This document shows, piece by piece, positions 1 through 9,439 of a stretch of DNA of 20,944 nt. The translations under genes were made by a program, and so were the position numbers. The DNA comes from Paramacrobiotus richtersi (taxonomy: Eukaryota > Tardigrada > Eutardigrada > Parachela > Macrobiotidae). The notes under the pieces were generated by a model, which was not told the DNA's origin, searched no databases, and saw nothing but the letters and a program-made list of their open reading frames with translations. How positions within the stretch are numbered: the first letter of the stretch is position 1; every line of letters begins with the position of its first letter. The DNA is taken from NCBI GenBank assembly GCA_034698045.1, contig JAQGAU010001178.1:1-20944 (forward strand), written 5' to 3'.

Positions 1-125
1 CTCCGTTTCTATATCAACAGATGTTACAACTCTCTCAAAAGTAATGTCTCTAAGGTTGACGAAGAAGGAGTCCAGTTACGCATCGTGGCTTAACTAAAAA
101 ACCGGCTAAAAGCAAACGTGTGTGA

Positions 126-521
126 CGATTTGGGCTGGCGTACTTTCATGCAGAATACGAAGAACTTATCCAAGCAGGCGAACCCTGCTATGCCGTCAAA
201 ACAGTCTTATAGTTCTCCAGGTACGCGCCGTCGAACGAAATCTTGAGAAATATTTTTAGAGACTGGTTGGTCTTCGCAGCAATGAGTGCCGAACGCACGG
301 CCAACAATATCTGGAATGCCATTAATCTTATGCTGCCCAGCGGCAGCGAAGACGCCGTGCTGCGCGTCCTCATGGACAAGATCGCCCGTCGGCTGCCAGT
401 AGTAGCGCCACTGGCGCAATGCAGTCGACGCCCATCAGAGCGCACATCGGAAGAGATCCCGATGCCCCCGCATATACTGGAAGAGCCCATTGGTGAGGTG
501 ATCGGAGAGCGACATGGGTGA
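126..521 (+). pseudogene. Unrecognised coding-like segment, possibly a terminal exon or decayed gene
   Basis: One plus-strand frame stays open from 126 to a TGA at 519-521 except for a single TAG at 210-212. The part after the TAG (103 codons) has protein-like composition with helical stretches (for example NIWNAINLMLPSGSEDAVLR) and no low-complexity bias. The bases before position 213 read cttatag, which could also be a splice acceptor. The TAG may therefore belong to an intron, with the real exon at 213-521. I do not recognise the family. It lies downstream of the last visible CCDC40 exon on the opposite strand, so it could be the 3' end of a neighbouring gene or a relic inside a long CCDC40 intron. 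The minus strand here is also partly open (370-756), which weakens the case. Confidence 0.25.
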
Positions 522-683
522 TTGAGCAAAACACACTGCTGGCCCAATACCCGAACAAACTCATCGGAAGACCCTTAAGATACCTCACTAAGAGACCCTG
601 CTTGAATTCCAGAATGGTATTAAACAAATCAATGCTTACACTATTACGGTATGTAATTTCACAGTATCGATTTAAAGCATTCA

Positions 684-762
684 TGATCAGTGGGAATTGA
701 ACCCGCAAATGCTGTGAAACCTTAAAGCCGAACTTATTGCCCAGATTATTAAGCACTGATCA
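684..762 (-). repeat. 79-nt unit bounded by a 9-bp inverted repeat, with tRNA T-arm-like motif
   Basis: The ends are perfect inverted copies: tgatcagtg at 684-692 and cactgatca at 754-762. Read on the minus strand, the unit contains gcgggttcaattcccac, which resembles a tRNA T-arm (one mismatch in the 5-bp stem), placed next to the 3' terminal stem as in a tRNA. I could not build an anticodon stem or a normal-size D-loop. This is at best a decayed or tRNA-derived sequence rather than a functional tRNA gene. Confidence 0.2.
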
Positions 763-1020
763 ATACTATCAACATGCGCATGCTCAACAACATAGTACAA
801 TTCACAAAGACTATAGAGTAGCTGCATATTACGTAGTAGACTTTGCACTATCACTGGACAATAATTTTAACGATTATGTTATAGATGCCTGTAACTAACA
901 CAAACAGGAACAATGGCAACTAGATGTTTGAACAATTAAACCGATAGCATAACGAACAATTAATACTGAATGAAGTAAGTATGGCCCTGTACATGTACGG
1001 GTGTACGTATAGTAGCGTAC
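763..1020. other. Non-coding, start of an intron of the CCDC40-like gene
   Basis: The last visible CCDC40 exon ends at 1021 and is followed on the minus strand by gtacgc, a good donor. No acceptor followed by a reading frame resembling the missing CCDC40 C-terminal coiled coil was seen between here and position 1, so the intron probably extends past the window edge. Confidence 0.5.
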
Positions 1021-4000
1021 CTGCAGCTTGTGAACTTCATTCTTCAGCGCCTCCAGTTGGTCCTGGTTAAAGTCCTCCTCTAGCGACTTCTTGGCCTGTT
1101 TCTTCAGCTCTAGTTTCCGCTCCCACATCAGTGTCTTCTCCCTAACAGACAATTCCAAATGAACCCGCCATGAACATCTACACAGTACAGTTCATGCAGC
1201 TAGCCAATAAAGCCGACATTGAATGGATTGCAGTTACGGTAGCACGGTACGTACTTGGTGTCGTAGATAGTCTGCTCGGCGCAGCTCAGCTGCTGCACCG
1301 TCTGCTGCAGGCGGGCCTTCTCCTCCTCCAGACGCACCTCTTCGCGACGCAGGCCCTCAATGGCGGCGTGCTCAGCATCCAGCGCCTTCATGACCGTCTC
1401 CTGCTGCTGCTGACTGAAGCGGGCCAACTGCTGACTGGCCCGGCCAATCTGCTCCTGGATCTTCTTCTCCGTCCGCGCGTACTCACCGCACTCGGCCTCC
1501 ACTTCCCCGATCTCCTCTGTCATTCACAAAACCTGTCGGTCAGTCTGTTGACGAGCGTGTCGACGCCATCGTTCGCTTACTGTTCAGTCGGTTGAGCTTA
1601 TAGTTGGCGATAAAGGCCTGGTTGTCCAGATCGCATGCCTGTGCGTGGACGGTGTCGCGCTGCTCGCTCAGCCGTACGATGCTCGTCTGGTAGCGCAGCC
1701 AGTCGTTCTTCAGCTTGCGCAGCTGCTCTTCGCAGCCCGATATCTCCGACTGCAGGTTGGCCAACTGGATCTCGATCGGGCGCACTTCCTCACCCTGTCC
1801 CCATATCGACATACTTAAGATATATAAAAGCTGCTGACTCGGATGAGAATGTTCTCACTTCTATAGTAATAAGGCCAAGATATCCATATTCGCACAATTC
1901 AACTATGTATATACGAATACGTGGTCGTATACACATTTTCTAGTAGTATATACTGTTGTCTATTCTGTAGTATATGCTGTACTGTGCATATAAACGAATA
2001 AAGAAGTACACAAGGCTGACTGACCCCAGAGGCCTGGATGAGCGCGTCCAGTCGGGCCTGCAGACGGTTGATGTGGTCCTGGCGGCGGTCAATTAGGGCG
2101 CTGTCGCGCTCCAAGCCCACCACGGCCTCTTTCAGCTGCTGTTCCCGCTGCCGCACCTCCACGGCAAGGCGCACCAGTTCCTCCGTCCTGGCCTCGGTGT
2201 CGCTGGTCAGTTCGATGCGCCGGATAGCTTGCTGCGCTATCTCGTACTCCTGCTGGCCGGCTTCTTCTTTCTACAATGCAAATCATATTATCACACACTA
2301 CGTCGCCACTCTTTAGCCGGCATTTGCTCGACGGACTTACCAGCTGATTGAGCTTGTCGGCGAGCTTGTTGAATTCGGACAAGGAGTAGCGCGCGCCCTT
2401 GCTGAAGGACTTGTTCTCCATCAGTCTCTCGTGCAGAACCATTTCTGCGTCGTTCTTCTTCTTGATTTCAGCTGTTAACTCTTCACGGATATCCTGGAGT
2501 TCTCGCTGCCGCTGGTTTTCATACTGCAGGATAAAGGTTATATATCAGCCATCCGCTATAGTTACTCAAAATCAATTAACTACAACATACTGCTGCATGA
2601 TCCACATACTTACACTGTAAAATATTTGTTGATATAACTGACGAAAAGTATCGGTTAACGTAAAAAACTATACTAAACTGAAAAAATATGAACGAACCAA
2701 ACGCTGATAATATATATCTTGTGAATAAATCAGACAACTGAATGCGATTTTAAGAATAAACGAAACTGAAGATTAAAATTGAATTGAAATTGAAATTGAA
2801 GCACACATAAATCGAAGATCATAACATAAAAAATGTTGAATCCTTCATATAACAGGGAGATTTTAAATAAGAAGTGTAAAGAGTATGTACGATATCGCAG
2901 CATCTGTAGTTAACCAAGACAGGTAGGTCCGGTACAGAGGCGTACCTTAGTCAGAGCCACAGCCTTGTCCGTGAGTGCAGCCGTCAGCCGGGTCATTTCC
3001 GCGTGTTTCTCATAGAAGAACTGCAGATCGCGGTTCAAGCCCTCGATCCGCTTGTCGTAGGCCACTACCTCCCGCTGACAGCGGATGGTCACCAGTGTCA
3101 AGTGCTCATGGTCAGTCTGCAGCTGACGGATATCCTTCCGGTAGCCGTGGTGCTCGGCCAGGACACTGCGGAAGGCGTCGCCGCTGGCCTTCCTCTCGTC
3201 AGCCAGCTGGGCGGCCTGCTGGTTCCGCTCGGCCAACGCGCGCATCTCCGCGGTCAGGGCGCGCGACATGGCGGCACTCTGCTGCTCCAGCGTCTCCAGC
3301 TCTGCTTCCGTTTCCATTTTGTCGTTTTTCAGGGCGGAGAGGTCGTCGAGGCGTTGGCGCTTGATGGCGGCGCGTAGCTCCAGGCGTTCTTCACCGGTGA
3401 TGATCTGCCGTTGGTAGCGGTATACTTCAAAGTCCTATACACAAAATAAATAAAATAAATAAATTAAAACAACTAGTTAAGTGCGCTCGCCGATGATGGC
3501 TGCACTAAGGAATGCAATAAAATAGTATCGGAAAAATAATTACACTACTGGTAAAAATAAAGAAATTTGAAACTCGAGTATTATAAAAATAAAAAAAGAC
3601 ATAGAAAGCGTAAACCGGTACCAGTGCAAAATCGCTGAGCGTTGTTGTGTTAGTTGGCCATATGGTGTGACATACCATACCAGATGGCGTTTGTGCAGTT
3701 TGGCCAGCGCCAGTTCCTTCTTCTGGCGTGTTATGCCCACATCGACAATCTTGGCGTCCTTGTAGGTCTGCTCCTTCTCCAGGTAGTACTTGTGATAATG
3801 ATCGTTCAGCTGCTCAATCTCCAGCTGATTCCTGCCTTCTACAGAACAGACGGTGACCTTTCAGTGACGTTGATTATCTTTCGAACAAGACATGCACTAG
3901 AAGCTTGAACAAGACATGCTGGAAGGCAGTATGCAAGAAGTTTTTATGCAGGAAGTCGCGGATGCATAAGTAGAGTGCCTAACATTTATCAGCACTCTGC

Positions 4001-5052
4001 CGAACGATTTTGAGAAAAATCCGACGCTGGTTGAGCACATTCTGGAGGGATTTCATGCTACGCTCGTGCTGGGGTGTCATAACGTACCGTTCTCTAGGAG
4101 GTCCGCCTTGTATTTCTCCTCCTGGCCGAGGCGTTTCTCCTCACCGGTAAACTCCTCCTGCAGCTCCATCAGCTCGTTTTTCAGCTGCAGACACTGGTCG
4201 CTGACCTGGGCGGTGTCCTTCTCCAGGCGGGCGTAGTTCTGCTGGATGTCCCACATCCAGTCGGCATTGGTCTCCTCCTCGTTCTCAATGGCCTCTGTCT
4301 CCATGGCCTGCGCTTTCAGTGTCGCGTCGAGGGCGTGCAGTTGTCCTTTCAGGCGGTCGATGTAGCGTTGACGAAAGATGGCAAAGTTGGGCTGCAGAGT
4401 GAGCAAGTAATACAAATTAGCACAACTGCGTAAAGACATCGAATACAAGTTGAGTGCACAAAACAACAATGAACCGTACGAAAATCCAATGATGATAGGG
4501 TTTGCGAGAAAACGCTAAAATGCGAATTGACCTCTTGGCCCAAATTTAGATGGTAAACCTCGCTCGCTTCGTTCGTTAACTTAACCATATAACGGGGATG
4601 GTAATTTCATTGCTCTCGGTAGCCACAACGTTTTTTTCGCAAAATTATTTAGAAATAGCCTATTGAGTATTGCTGCAGAGACAAGTACAAATGGATCCTG
4701 AGGTGCTCATGCTTTTCTACAAACTAAAGCTGAAGAGAAATGGGTCGAGCAGTTTTGAGACAACAGTTCCGGTCTTCTGGTGCTGTTCAGTAAACAGAAC
4801 TAATCTGGCTCCTTTAAGACACAAAGTCAAGTTGCTCATCGTCTGACGCAGAGTGATGCCGTTACGCGCATCGGCCAACAGTACCTGGTTGCGCAGGGTC
4901 TCGCCGTCGTTGGCGCCCAGGCCGTCATCGAGGTCGTCGTCGTCGGGCAGGGGCGAGTCCGTGTCGGCCAGGCCCGACATAATCTTGGCCATGTCACTGT
5001 CATCGTCGCGCAGCGGGCTCTCAGGAGTGTCCGTGGCCGAAAGGTTCACCAT
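1021..5052 (-). CDS. CCDC40: CCDC40-like axonemal coiled-coil protein, 9 exons, C-terminus outside window
   Basis: In other animals CCDC40 forms, with CCDC39, the molecular ruler on motile axonemes that sets the 96-nm repeat and positions inner dynein arms and the nexin-dynein regulatory complex. Inferred exons on the minus strand are 5052-4885, 4391-4088, 3838-3681, 3434-2946, 2523-2341, 2270-2025, 1794-1581, 1516-1255 and 1141-1021. All use GT-AG sites and their phases match, giving 715 codons without a stop. The first ~50 residues are acidic (DDDSD, DDDDLDD), like the acidic N-terminal part of vertebrate CCDC40. The rest is almost continuous charged coiled coil. Family-like segments include IDRRQDHINRLQARLDALIQ followed by GEEVRPIEIQLANL, ELQDIREELTAEIKKKNDAE, and TLMWERKLELKKQ before LEALKNEVHKLQ. 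Vertebrate proteins are about 1,140 residues; here the long N-terminal region is short and roughly 200 C-terminal residues lie off the left edge. The first junction (CAG/gtactg at 4885) is the least certain. A pyrimidine-rich acceptor-like site at about 5076 suggests a spliced 5' UTR. Confidence 0.88.
2775..2801. repeat. Short (GAAATT)n-like simple repeat in CCDC40 intron
   Basis: Four imperfect tandem units of attgaa/attgaaa lie inside the 422-nt intron between the exons at 3434-2946 and 2523-2341. The surrounding intron is AT-rich and shows no other coding or structural signal. Confidence 0.6.
3443..3467. repeat. AT-rich (AAAT)n-like simple repeat at intron 3' end
   Basis: Tandem aaat/aaataaat units lie directly upstream (in minus-strand sense) of the acceptor at 3435-3436. 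Read on the minus strand this is a T-rich tract followed by tatag, so it probably also serves as the polypyrimidine tract of that intron. Confidence 0.6.
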
Positions 5053-5075
5053 GCTGGCTGGCTAGTTCTCCACTG

Positions 5076-5571
5076 CGGGCAGTGGGAACGTCAAACGTAC
5101 CCGTAGAAGACTGGCCTCAGTGCTGGCAGATGGCACTACAACCACACCTGCCACGTTTTCATGACAATTTATACAAATTTCAATGGCACTTCGGTGTTGT
5201 TGTTTTTCCTGTTGTACACGGTAGATTCTGTTGTCGGTGTAATGTGGACACATAAATACATAATAATCAAACAATGAATTTTTACTGTTATTGTCCATAA
5301 CTCTGTCAGTATTATTACTGGAATCCCCCTTACAGCGCTTACTTGATGTGCGTGCTTCCTTAAGTACTGTTGCGTTTTGATATGGTTGCTCCGAATCGAG
5401 CAGCCCTATCTTTAAGACTTTAGCAAGACCTGTATGTATTCTGCCTGGTGCACGGGAACAAGCACATTTTAATATTATTATGAGTCTTAGCAACTGCAGG
5501 TTAACGCCACGCGATATACGATCATTTGTAATATTTCTGCTATGAGCTTAAACAATAACATGTACTAACCA
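5076..5571. other. Upstream region of the CCDC40-like gene; no firm gene
   Basis: The minus strand is open across 5062-5493, but the frame has no convincing ATG near its start, ends just before the CCDC40 ATG, and matches nothing I know. It may hold the CCDC40 promoter and 5' UTR exon. The minus-strand sequence cactgcccgcag ending near 5076 looks like a splice acceptor, and ctacgg/gtacgt near 5099 looks like a donor. These two are too close to define one intron. Confidence 0.35.
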
Positions 5572-5667
5572 TTCAGACATTTTGGCCGTATTACTGTACG
5601 GCAAACGTACGGAGAGATTAAGGTCACCGGAAGTTAAGCAGGGCACGGCCGTTTCTCAGGATCCATT
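5572..5667 (+). repeat. 5S rRNA-like dispersed repeat, copy 1
   Basis: The segment begins ttcagacatttt and reads like a degraded 5S rRNA gene. It has a ggccgtat start, then gagattaaggtcaccggaag and ttaagcagggcacggcc, corresponding to the conserved 5S core that includes internal promoter box A. A tail tctcaggatcca follows, where 5S has its later box. A diverged relative lies at 12915-13009 with the same start and a similar end. It could be a 5S pseudogene or a 5S-derived SINE. The usual terminal stem pairing is not evident, so it is unlikely to be a working 5S gene. Confidence 0.5.
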
Positions 5668-5944
5668 ACCTACGCTTCCATTAAACACAGATTTCAAAGC
5701 ACAGCTACGATCACATACAATCAAAACTGGCTCCGCTTATAATCGTCGTCAAAAGTGCCAGGCACAGAAACAGCATGTCCCTTTGGTAACAAAATGCTGC
5801 TGTTATGGAAGCGAAAGCAACATGCTATTTGGTCATCTAGAACTGCGCTGCGTCGGCCCTCGGTTTTCGTCAAGATGAAACACTGCCTCCTTTCCCCAGA
5901 CTCGAAATGCTTCGAAAGCCAGCGGAACAAATTCGTATTTGATT

Positions 5945-6404
5945 AGGCTGTTGATCAGAAATCAACTCACGCATACTCAAATTCTGTGATGACCTGTGGT
6001 GGCCCTGTTTCGACCAATGGCCGTTTCCGATGCGCGTACATACTGCATGAGATAAAATCAGACGCTACACGCAGCAACACTTAATTCCCTTGAGAGCGAA
6101 AGTGCCATTCATGAGAGCACCAAGACATTTTGGGAACAATAGTTACCGGCACACTATGCTTATCCCACCTCAGCTGCACACTGTACCAGATTCCTGATCC
6201 CTGATGCACGGTGGAAATTGTTACACTCACTATTATAATTGGAGCTTCCTTCCGTACAACGCGACACGCGTATACGACAACTTGGCGGCGCGGGGTTTAA
6301 TTCCTTTACGTTAATAATGTACCTATCTGTTCATGCAGGGTGCAATACACCTTTTGCTGCTCTTGGAGGAAGTTGTTTTCACACCCCCTTAAAAAGGCAT
6401 TTCC
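5945..6404 (+). promoter_or_regulatory. Duplicated 5' flank of GPCR gene 1
   Basis: This flank is clearly related to the flanks of the other two receptor genes in the window. Shared landmarks, in order towards the gene, are gctgttgatcagaaatcaac (5947), ggtggccctgtttcg (5998), caacacttaattccc (6074), ccaagacattttg and agattcctgatccctgatgc. The ggtggccc landmark is about 405 bp before the ATG, close to the 377 and 411 bp seen for genes 2 and 3. A translated frame shows similarity to gene 2 but contains stops, so this is more likely promoter or UTR sequence, or an old coding relic, than a current exon. No convincing TATA box was identified. Confidence 0.5.
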
Positions 6405-7518
6405 ATGGAGAATAGAACTTTTTCAAACTTGAACGTATTGGAAACAGCCCTCTACACCAATGCCACCCGTTTCGACATCATCACAGCAAACATTAAGACT
6501 TGGTTCATATGTTACATCCTCCTATGCGCAGCGGGAATAATTCTCAACGCCGGTATCCTCGTCGTTATCTATCGGCAGCCCAAATTGCGGTCAAGATCCG
6601 GTTTCCTCATTGCTCACAACCAAGTCTTAGACTTTATTCTCTGCAGCGTGATTTTTCCGTTAACTACGTCCTCACTGTTTGCCCGATGGACTGGACTTCC
6701 ACCGCCCGTAATGCAATGCGAATGGGTGCACTTTCTGGAGATCTCTCTCGTCCAGATTGGCTACTGGGTGTCTTTGTTCCTCGGAGTCAACCGTTTCGTA
6801 GCGCTTCTCTTTCCACATCAATATGCTCGCATTACAACAAAACAAGCACTGACATCTTTTATTGCATTCAGCTGGATTATGGGACTAGGCTGCACCACCC
6901 CGAAACTCATTGGCAAACTACCGGGTCCTGGAAGAACTCCGGCGTTAACATGCATATCAACCAGGATTACGAATCCGGTGGTGCTTCAAGTGACAATGAT
7001 ATTGGGCGCCTACTTCCCAATTGGAGCTGTGGGACTGCTTTACGCTATTATCTTCTTCCATACAATGATGAAATTAAAGCAGAACCGAGTGAATGTAGCA
7101 GCCGGTGCTCAAGGGACACAAACCAAAACTATCCGCAAGAAGATGGCCAAGGCTAAGTTCTTATTCGCGTCATACGTATGGACCAGTGTGTGCAGTCAGG
7201 TGCCCGGCGTTTTGATCGCCTTGTATCCGCAAGTGTGGAGAAGTAATGTTATGCTGCCATATTGGATGCGGTTCCTACTGGTGGCGGGATGCACAGCGAA
7301 CCCGGTACGTGGTTCCCGTGTGATAGCTTCCCAAATTCTTGTATTATATTCTGCTAAATGATTTTTAGGTGTTTTTTGTCTTTCTAAGCGAGGATTATTT
7401 GACTGCAGCCAAACGCCTCTGTAATGATATGGCGCATCTAAGGTTGAGGAAGTTGATTTCCGTAGACAATCAGTGGCAAGGTCCAATTAGCAGCCGATCG
7501 ATACCGGACTGGAACTGA
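6405..7518 (+). CDS. Orphan class A (rhodopsin-like) GPCR, gene 1
   Basis: This is a seven-helix receptor of 349 residues from two exons, 6405-7304 and 7369-7518, with a 64-nt GT-AG intron. The N-terminus has glycosylation sites NRT (3) and NAT (19). Helices lie at roughly 34-56 (N48), 67-92 (D76 in LDF), 104-128 (C105 at its start), 149-166 (W157), 190-220 (P205), 250-274 and 284-306. C105 and C183 (ALTC) would form the usual extracellular disulfide. The DRY motif is replaced by NRF (129-131), TM6 lacks CWxP, and NPxxY is NPVFF, split by the intron after Pro300. The basic third loop (KTIRKKM) would face a G protein. The ligand is unknown; lineage-specific tandem copies suggest a chemosensory or peptide receptor, but that is inference. 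The tail ends RSIPDWN, shorter than its paralogues because of an apparent frameshift. Confidence 0.9.
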
Positions 7519-7624
7519 ACCCAGCAGTCTAACCATTCTTGATATTTTGCGGATATATTATTTATCAAAATGTACCGGATTTTGTTTCTTGTGCACTGAT
7601 GTATGAAATTACATTTCTCGTACG

Positions 7625-7630
7625 AATAAA
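7625..7630 (+). terminator. Poly(A) signal of GPCR gene 1
   Basis: A canonical AATAAA lies 107 bp after the stop codon of the receptor gene, in an AT-rich 3' flank. This is a normal distance for a short 3' UTR. Confidence 0.6.
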
Positions 7631-7721
7631 AATGTTAGTTGAAATATTACGAAAAAATTGCCTTGTTCTCGCACTTACGTAGTACTAGCTGTGTCAAAAA
7701 AGAAATTGTTTCGTATCCAGG

Positions 7722-7915
7722 ATGCTTTCTTTGCACATACTGTCAACTTTATCTGGGTGTTGCATTCGAGACGTAAGATATCGATATAGTTCGGGAAGGC
7801 CGGAACCAAATGAACTACAACTATGTGTGTTACTGATTTTGCTCGTGAACGTAACGTCGGCTTTCATTTCCTGTGTCTTTGGTGAACGACTAACAGTCGC
7901 TAACCTGGCTCAAGC
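7722..7915 (+). other. Possible first exon of a small secreted or membrane protein
   Basis: A frame opens at an ATG at 7722 and contains a strongly hydrophobic stretch, LCVLLILLVNVTSAFISCVF, typical of a signal peptide or membrane anchor. It ends at a textbook donor, caagc/gtgagt at 7915/7916; without splicing it stops at once. The hydrophobic stretch sits about 35 residues from the first Met, which is late for a signal peptide. I found no convincing second exon downstream, and the product is not recognised. Confidence 0.2.
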
Positions 7916-7920
7916 GTGAG

Positions 7921-8840
7921 TTTCCTGTTTTAATGAACTACTCGTTGTACTTACGGTTGGTTTAGCGAACAATAAATCCCATAAACCACTGGGTGCAGTT
8001 CTTACACGTCGAGCCTGGAACACCAATATACTGTACAATAAACAGAAATTCCCATAAAAATCCATTGACTGTTTCCTGGCTCGATATCAGTTATCATAGA
8101 ACTGACCATAACACCGGGAGCAGTTCCGAGACGGTACAAACACCAGAACAGTGATATAGCTCAACATGATCCGGTATCCAGTCAGTTTCTGTATCTGTTA
8201 ATAAGATAATTTTTAATTGTCTTCACGCTAATAACATATGTAATTTTCTTTAATAGGCCAAAAAATTCCAATACAATAAATAATTGCAATACCAAGATGC
8301 GAATGTTGTGTTTAAATATAAACGTCTTCGTCTGGCATACCATGGTAGGTGTTTCTTACAAATTTTCACTCGTTCAGTATCATTCTCATTTGTTGTACGC
8401 GACGCTTTCGGGATAACAAACTTGCTGGAATAAGTTATGGAAGCAGTGAGATTGTAAAGCAAAACAGTTACACACGATAGCTGTACAACCAATCGAATAA
8501 AAAGCCACACACATATGTAATAAGCAACGCATGACCTTTCAGCTTCGTGATAGCACAGACCGTTTGATCACTAGAACCAACAACCTTCTTCTGCAAAACG
8601 TGGAGTTAAAACATTAATTTCCAATTACAGTTGAAATTAAAAGAAGATAAGCAATAAGGGAGCAGTAGTTGTTAGTTGTCTTCCAACAACGCGCGTGGTC
8701 CCCTTAACGCGCTGGCCAGTAATCCGCACACTAGAGAATGGTGGTCAAATGCATGGATTGTGAGCATAAGATAGAACCATTACCTCAACCATTTCATTAC
8801 GTCAAAAGACTGCAGAAGGAAGTAATGGAGAAATATCTAT
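7921..8840. other. Intergenic region, no supported gene
   Basis: The stretch is AT-rich with many stops. A minus-strand frame at 8250-8510 has a hydrophobic start and a KK/RRRR pattern resembling a prohormone, but no in-frame ATG. Two similar short phrases (aaccactgggtgcagttc near 7984 and aacaccgggagcagttcc near 8110) hint at a diverged duplication of about 125 bp spacing. Nothing stronger was seen. Confidence 0.4.
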
Positions 8841-8844
8841 AACA

Positions 8845-9165
8845 TAATGCGTTTTTTAACCAAGCAACTTGAATAAATCTTGAGCAAGCCTGGTTCTTAT
8901 CTGTATATCATTGATCCGCATGTTGATTTTGATGTCAATCCTGGGACGGCCAGTTTACCAAACAGCTTTGGCGTCGTACATCCCAATTTCACAAGGCAAC
9001 TAACAGGCTACCCATTAGCAATATGTGCCAGTTATCAACATTTTCACATTATCCTGAACCGACGAATCCATTGTAAAACAACGTGTAAATACAACTTCGG
9101 TCAAGCTTCGGTTGCGCCATGCATGCAGCGGCATCACACAGGCAAACCGGTCAATCGGGTTAATC
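8845..9165 (-). pseudogene. Decayed copy of the local GPCR family
   Basis: Minus-strand translation gives two fragments of the local receptor in different frames. The first, from about 9161 to 9093, reads NPIDRFACVMPLHAWRNRSL and matches the end of TM3 and second loop (family GINRFVALLFPHQYASI). The second, from about 8983 downwards, reads GCTTPKLFGKLAVPG then STCGS, matching family GCTTPKLIGKLPGPG and the second-loop cysteine. It then hits a TAA where the family continues with TM5. The frameshift between the fragments, in-frame stops, and absence of a recognisable TM1-2 or TM5-7 show it is a relic. It keeps a D (IDRF) where the intact copies have N (INRF or VNRF). Confidence 0.65.
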
Positions 9166-9439
9166 GGGTAGCGACATACCTGCAGAGCTATAATTAGTGT
9201 CAAACATCTTTCATGAATACATGTACTGATGTAACAAAAACTAACTTGAACATGATACATTATACACTTCAGTTGTAAGTTTCGTTTAAACCAAGTCAAC
9301 TTTTCTCATCCTATACTTTGGATTCAGACCCACTGAACCCATCAAAATTCCTCAATAGACACGCAGCACATCTTGGTAGCAGCCTTTTAGGTATTTTTGA
9401 AACATACATCAAGGTCTCATGCTAAGCCGAAGAGACAAA
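9166..9439. other. Intergenic, no feature seen
   Basis: No coding or RNA signal could be supported between the GPCR relic and the 3' end of the LINE. Confidence 0.4.

Noticed and set aside
684-762. Functional tRNA gene
   Set aside because: The T-arm-like motif and terminal pairing are present, but no anticodon stem-loop can be formed and the D-loop would be far too long.
1170-1595. Long plus-strand open frame rich in Leu
   Set aside because: It is antisense to two CCDC40 exons and spans their intron; the leucine richness mirrors Gln/Glu-rich coiled-coil codons on the minus strand.
2975-3377. Two overlapping plus-strand open frames
   Set aside because: Both are antisense shadows of the largest CCDC40 exon (3434-2946).
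4469-4588. Possible small extra CCDC40 exon with a gtcaat donor
   Set aside because: Exons 1 and 2 join in phase without it and the encoded sequence does not resemble the family.
5062-5493. 143-codon minus-strand frame as an upstream CCDC40 exon
   Set aside because: It ends in a stop before the CCDC40 ATG, the only donor/acceptor pair between them would make an intron under 30 nt, and it has no CCDC40-like sequence.
6500-7156. 218-codon plus-strand frame overlapping GPCR gene 1
   Set aside because: It is a +2 shadow of the receptor exon; equivalent shadows appear over genes 2 and 3 at the same place because the exon sequences are similar.
8250-8510. Minus-strand frame with hydrophobic start and KK...RRRR, reminiscent of a neuropeptide precursor
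   Set aside because: There is no in-frame ATG upstream and no amidation signal or repeated peptide; basic clusters alone are weak evidence.
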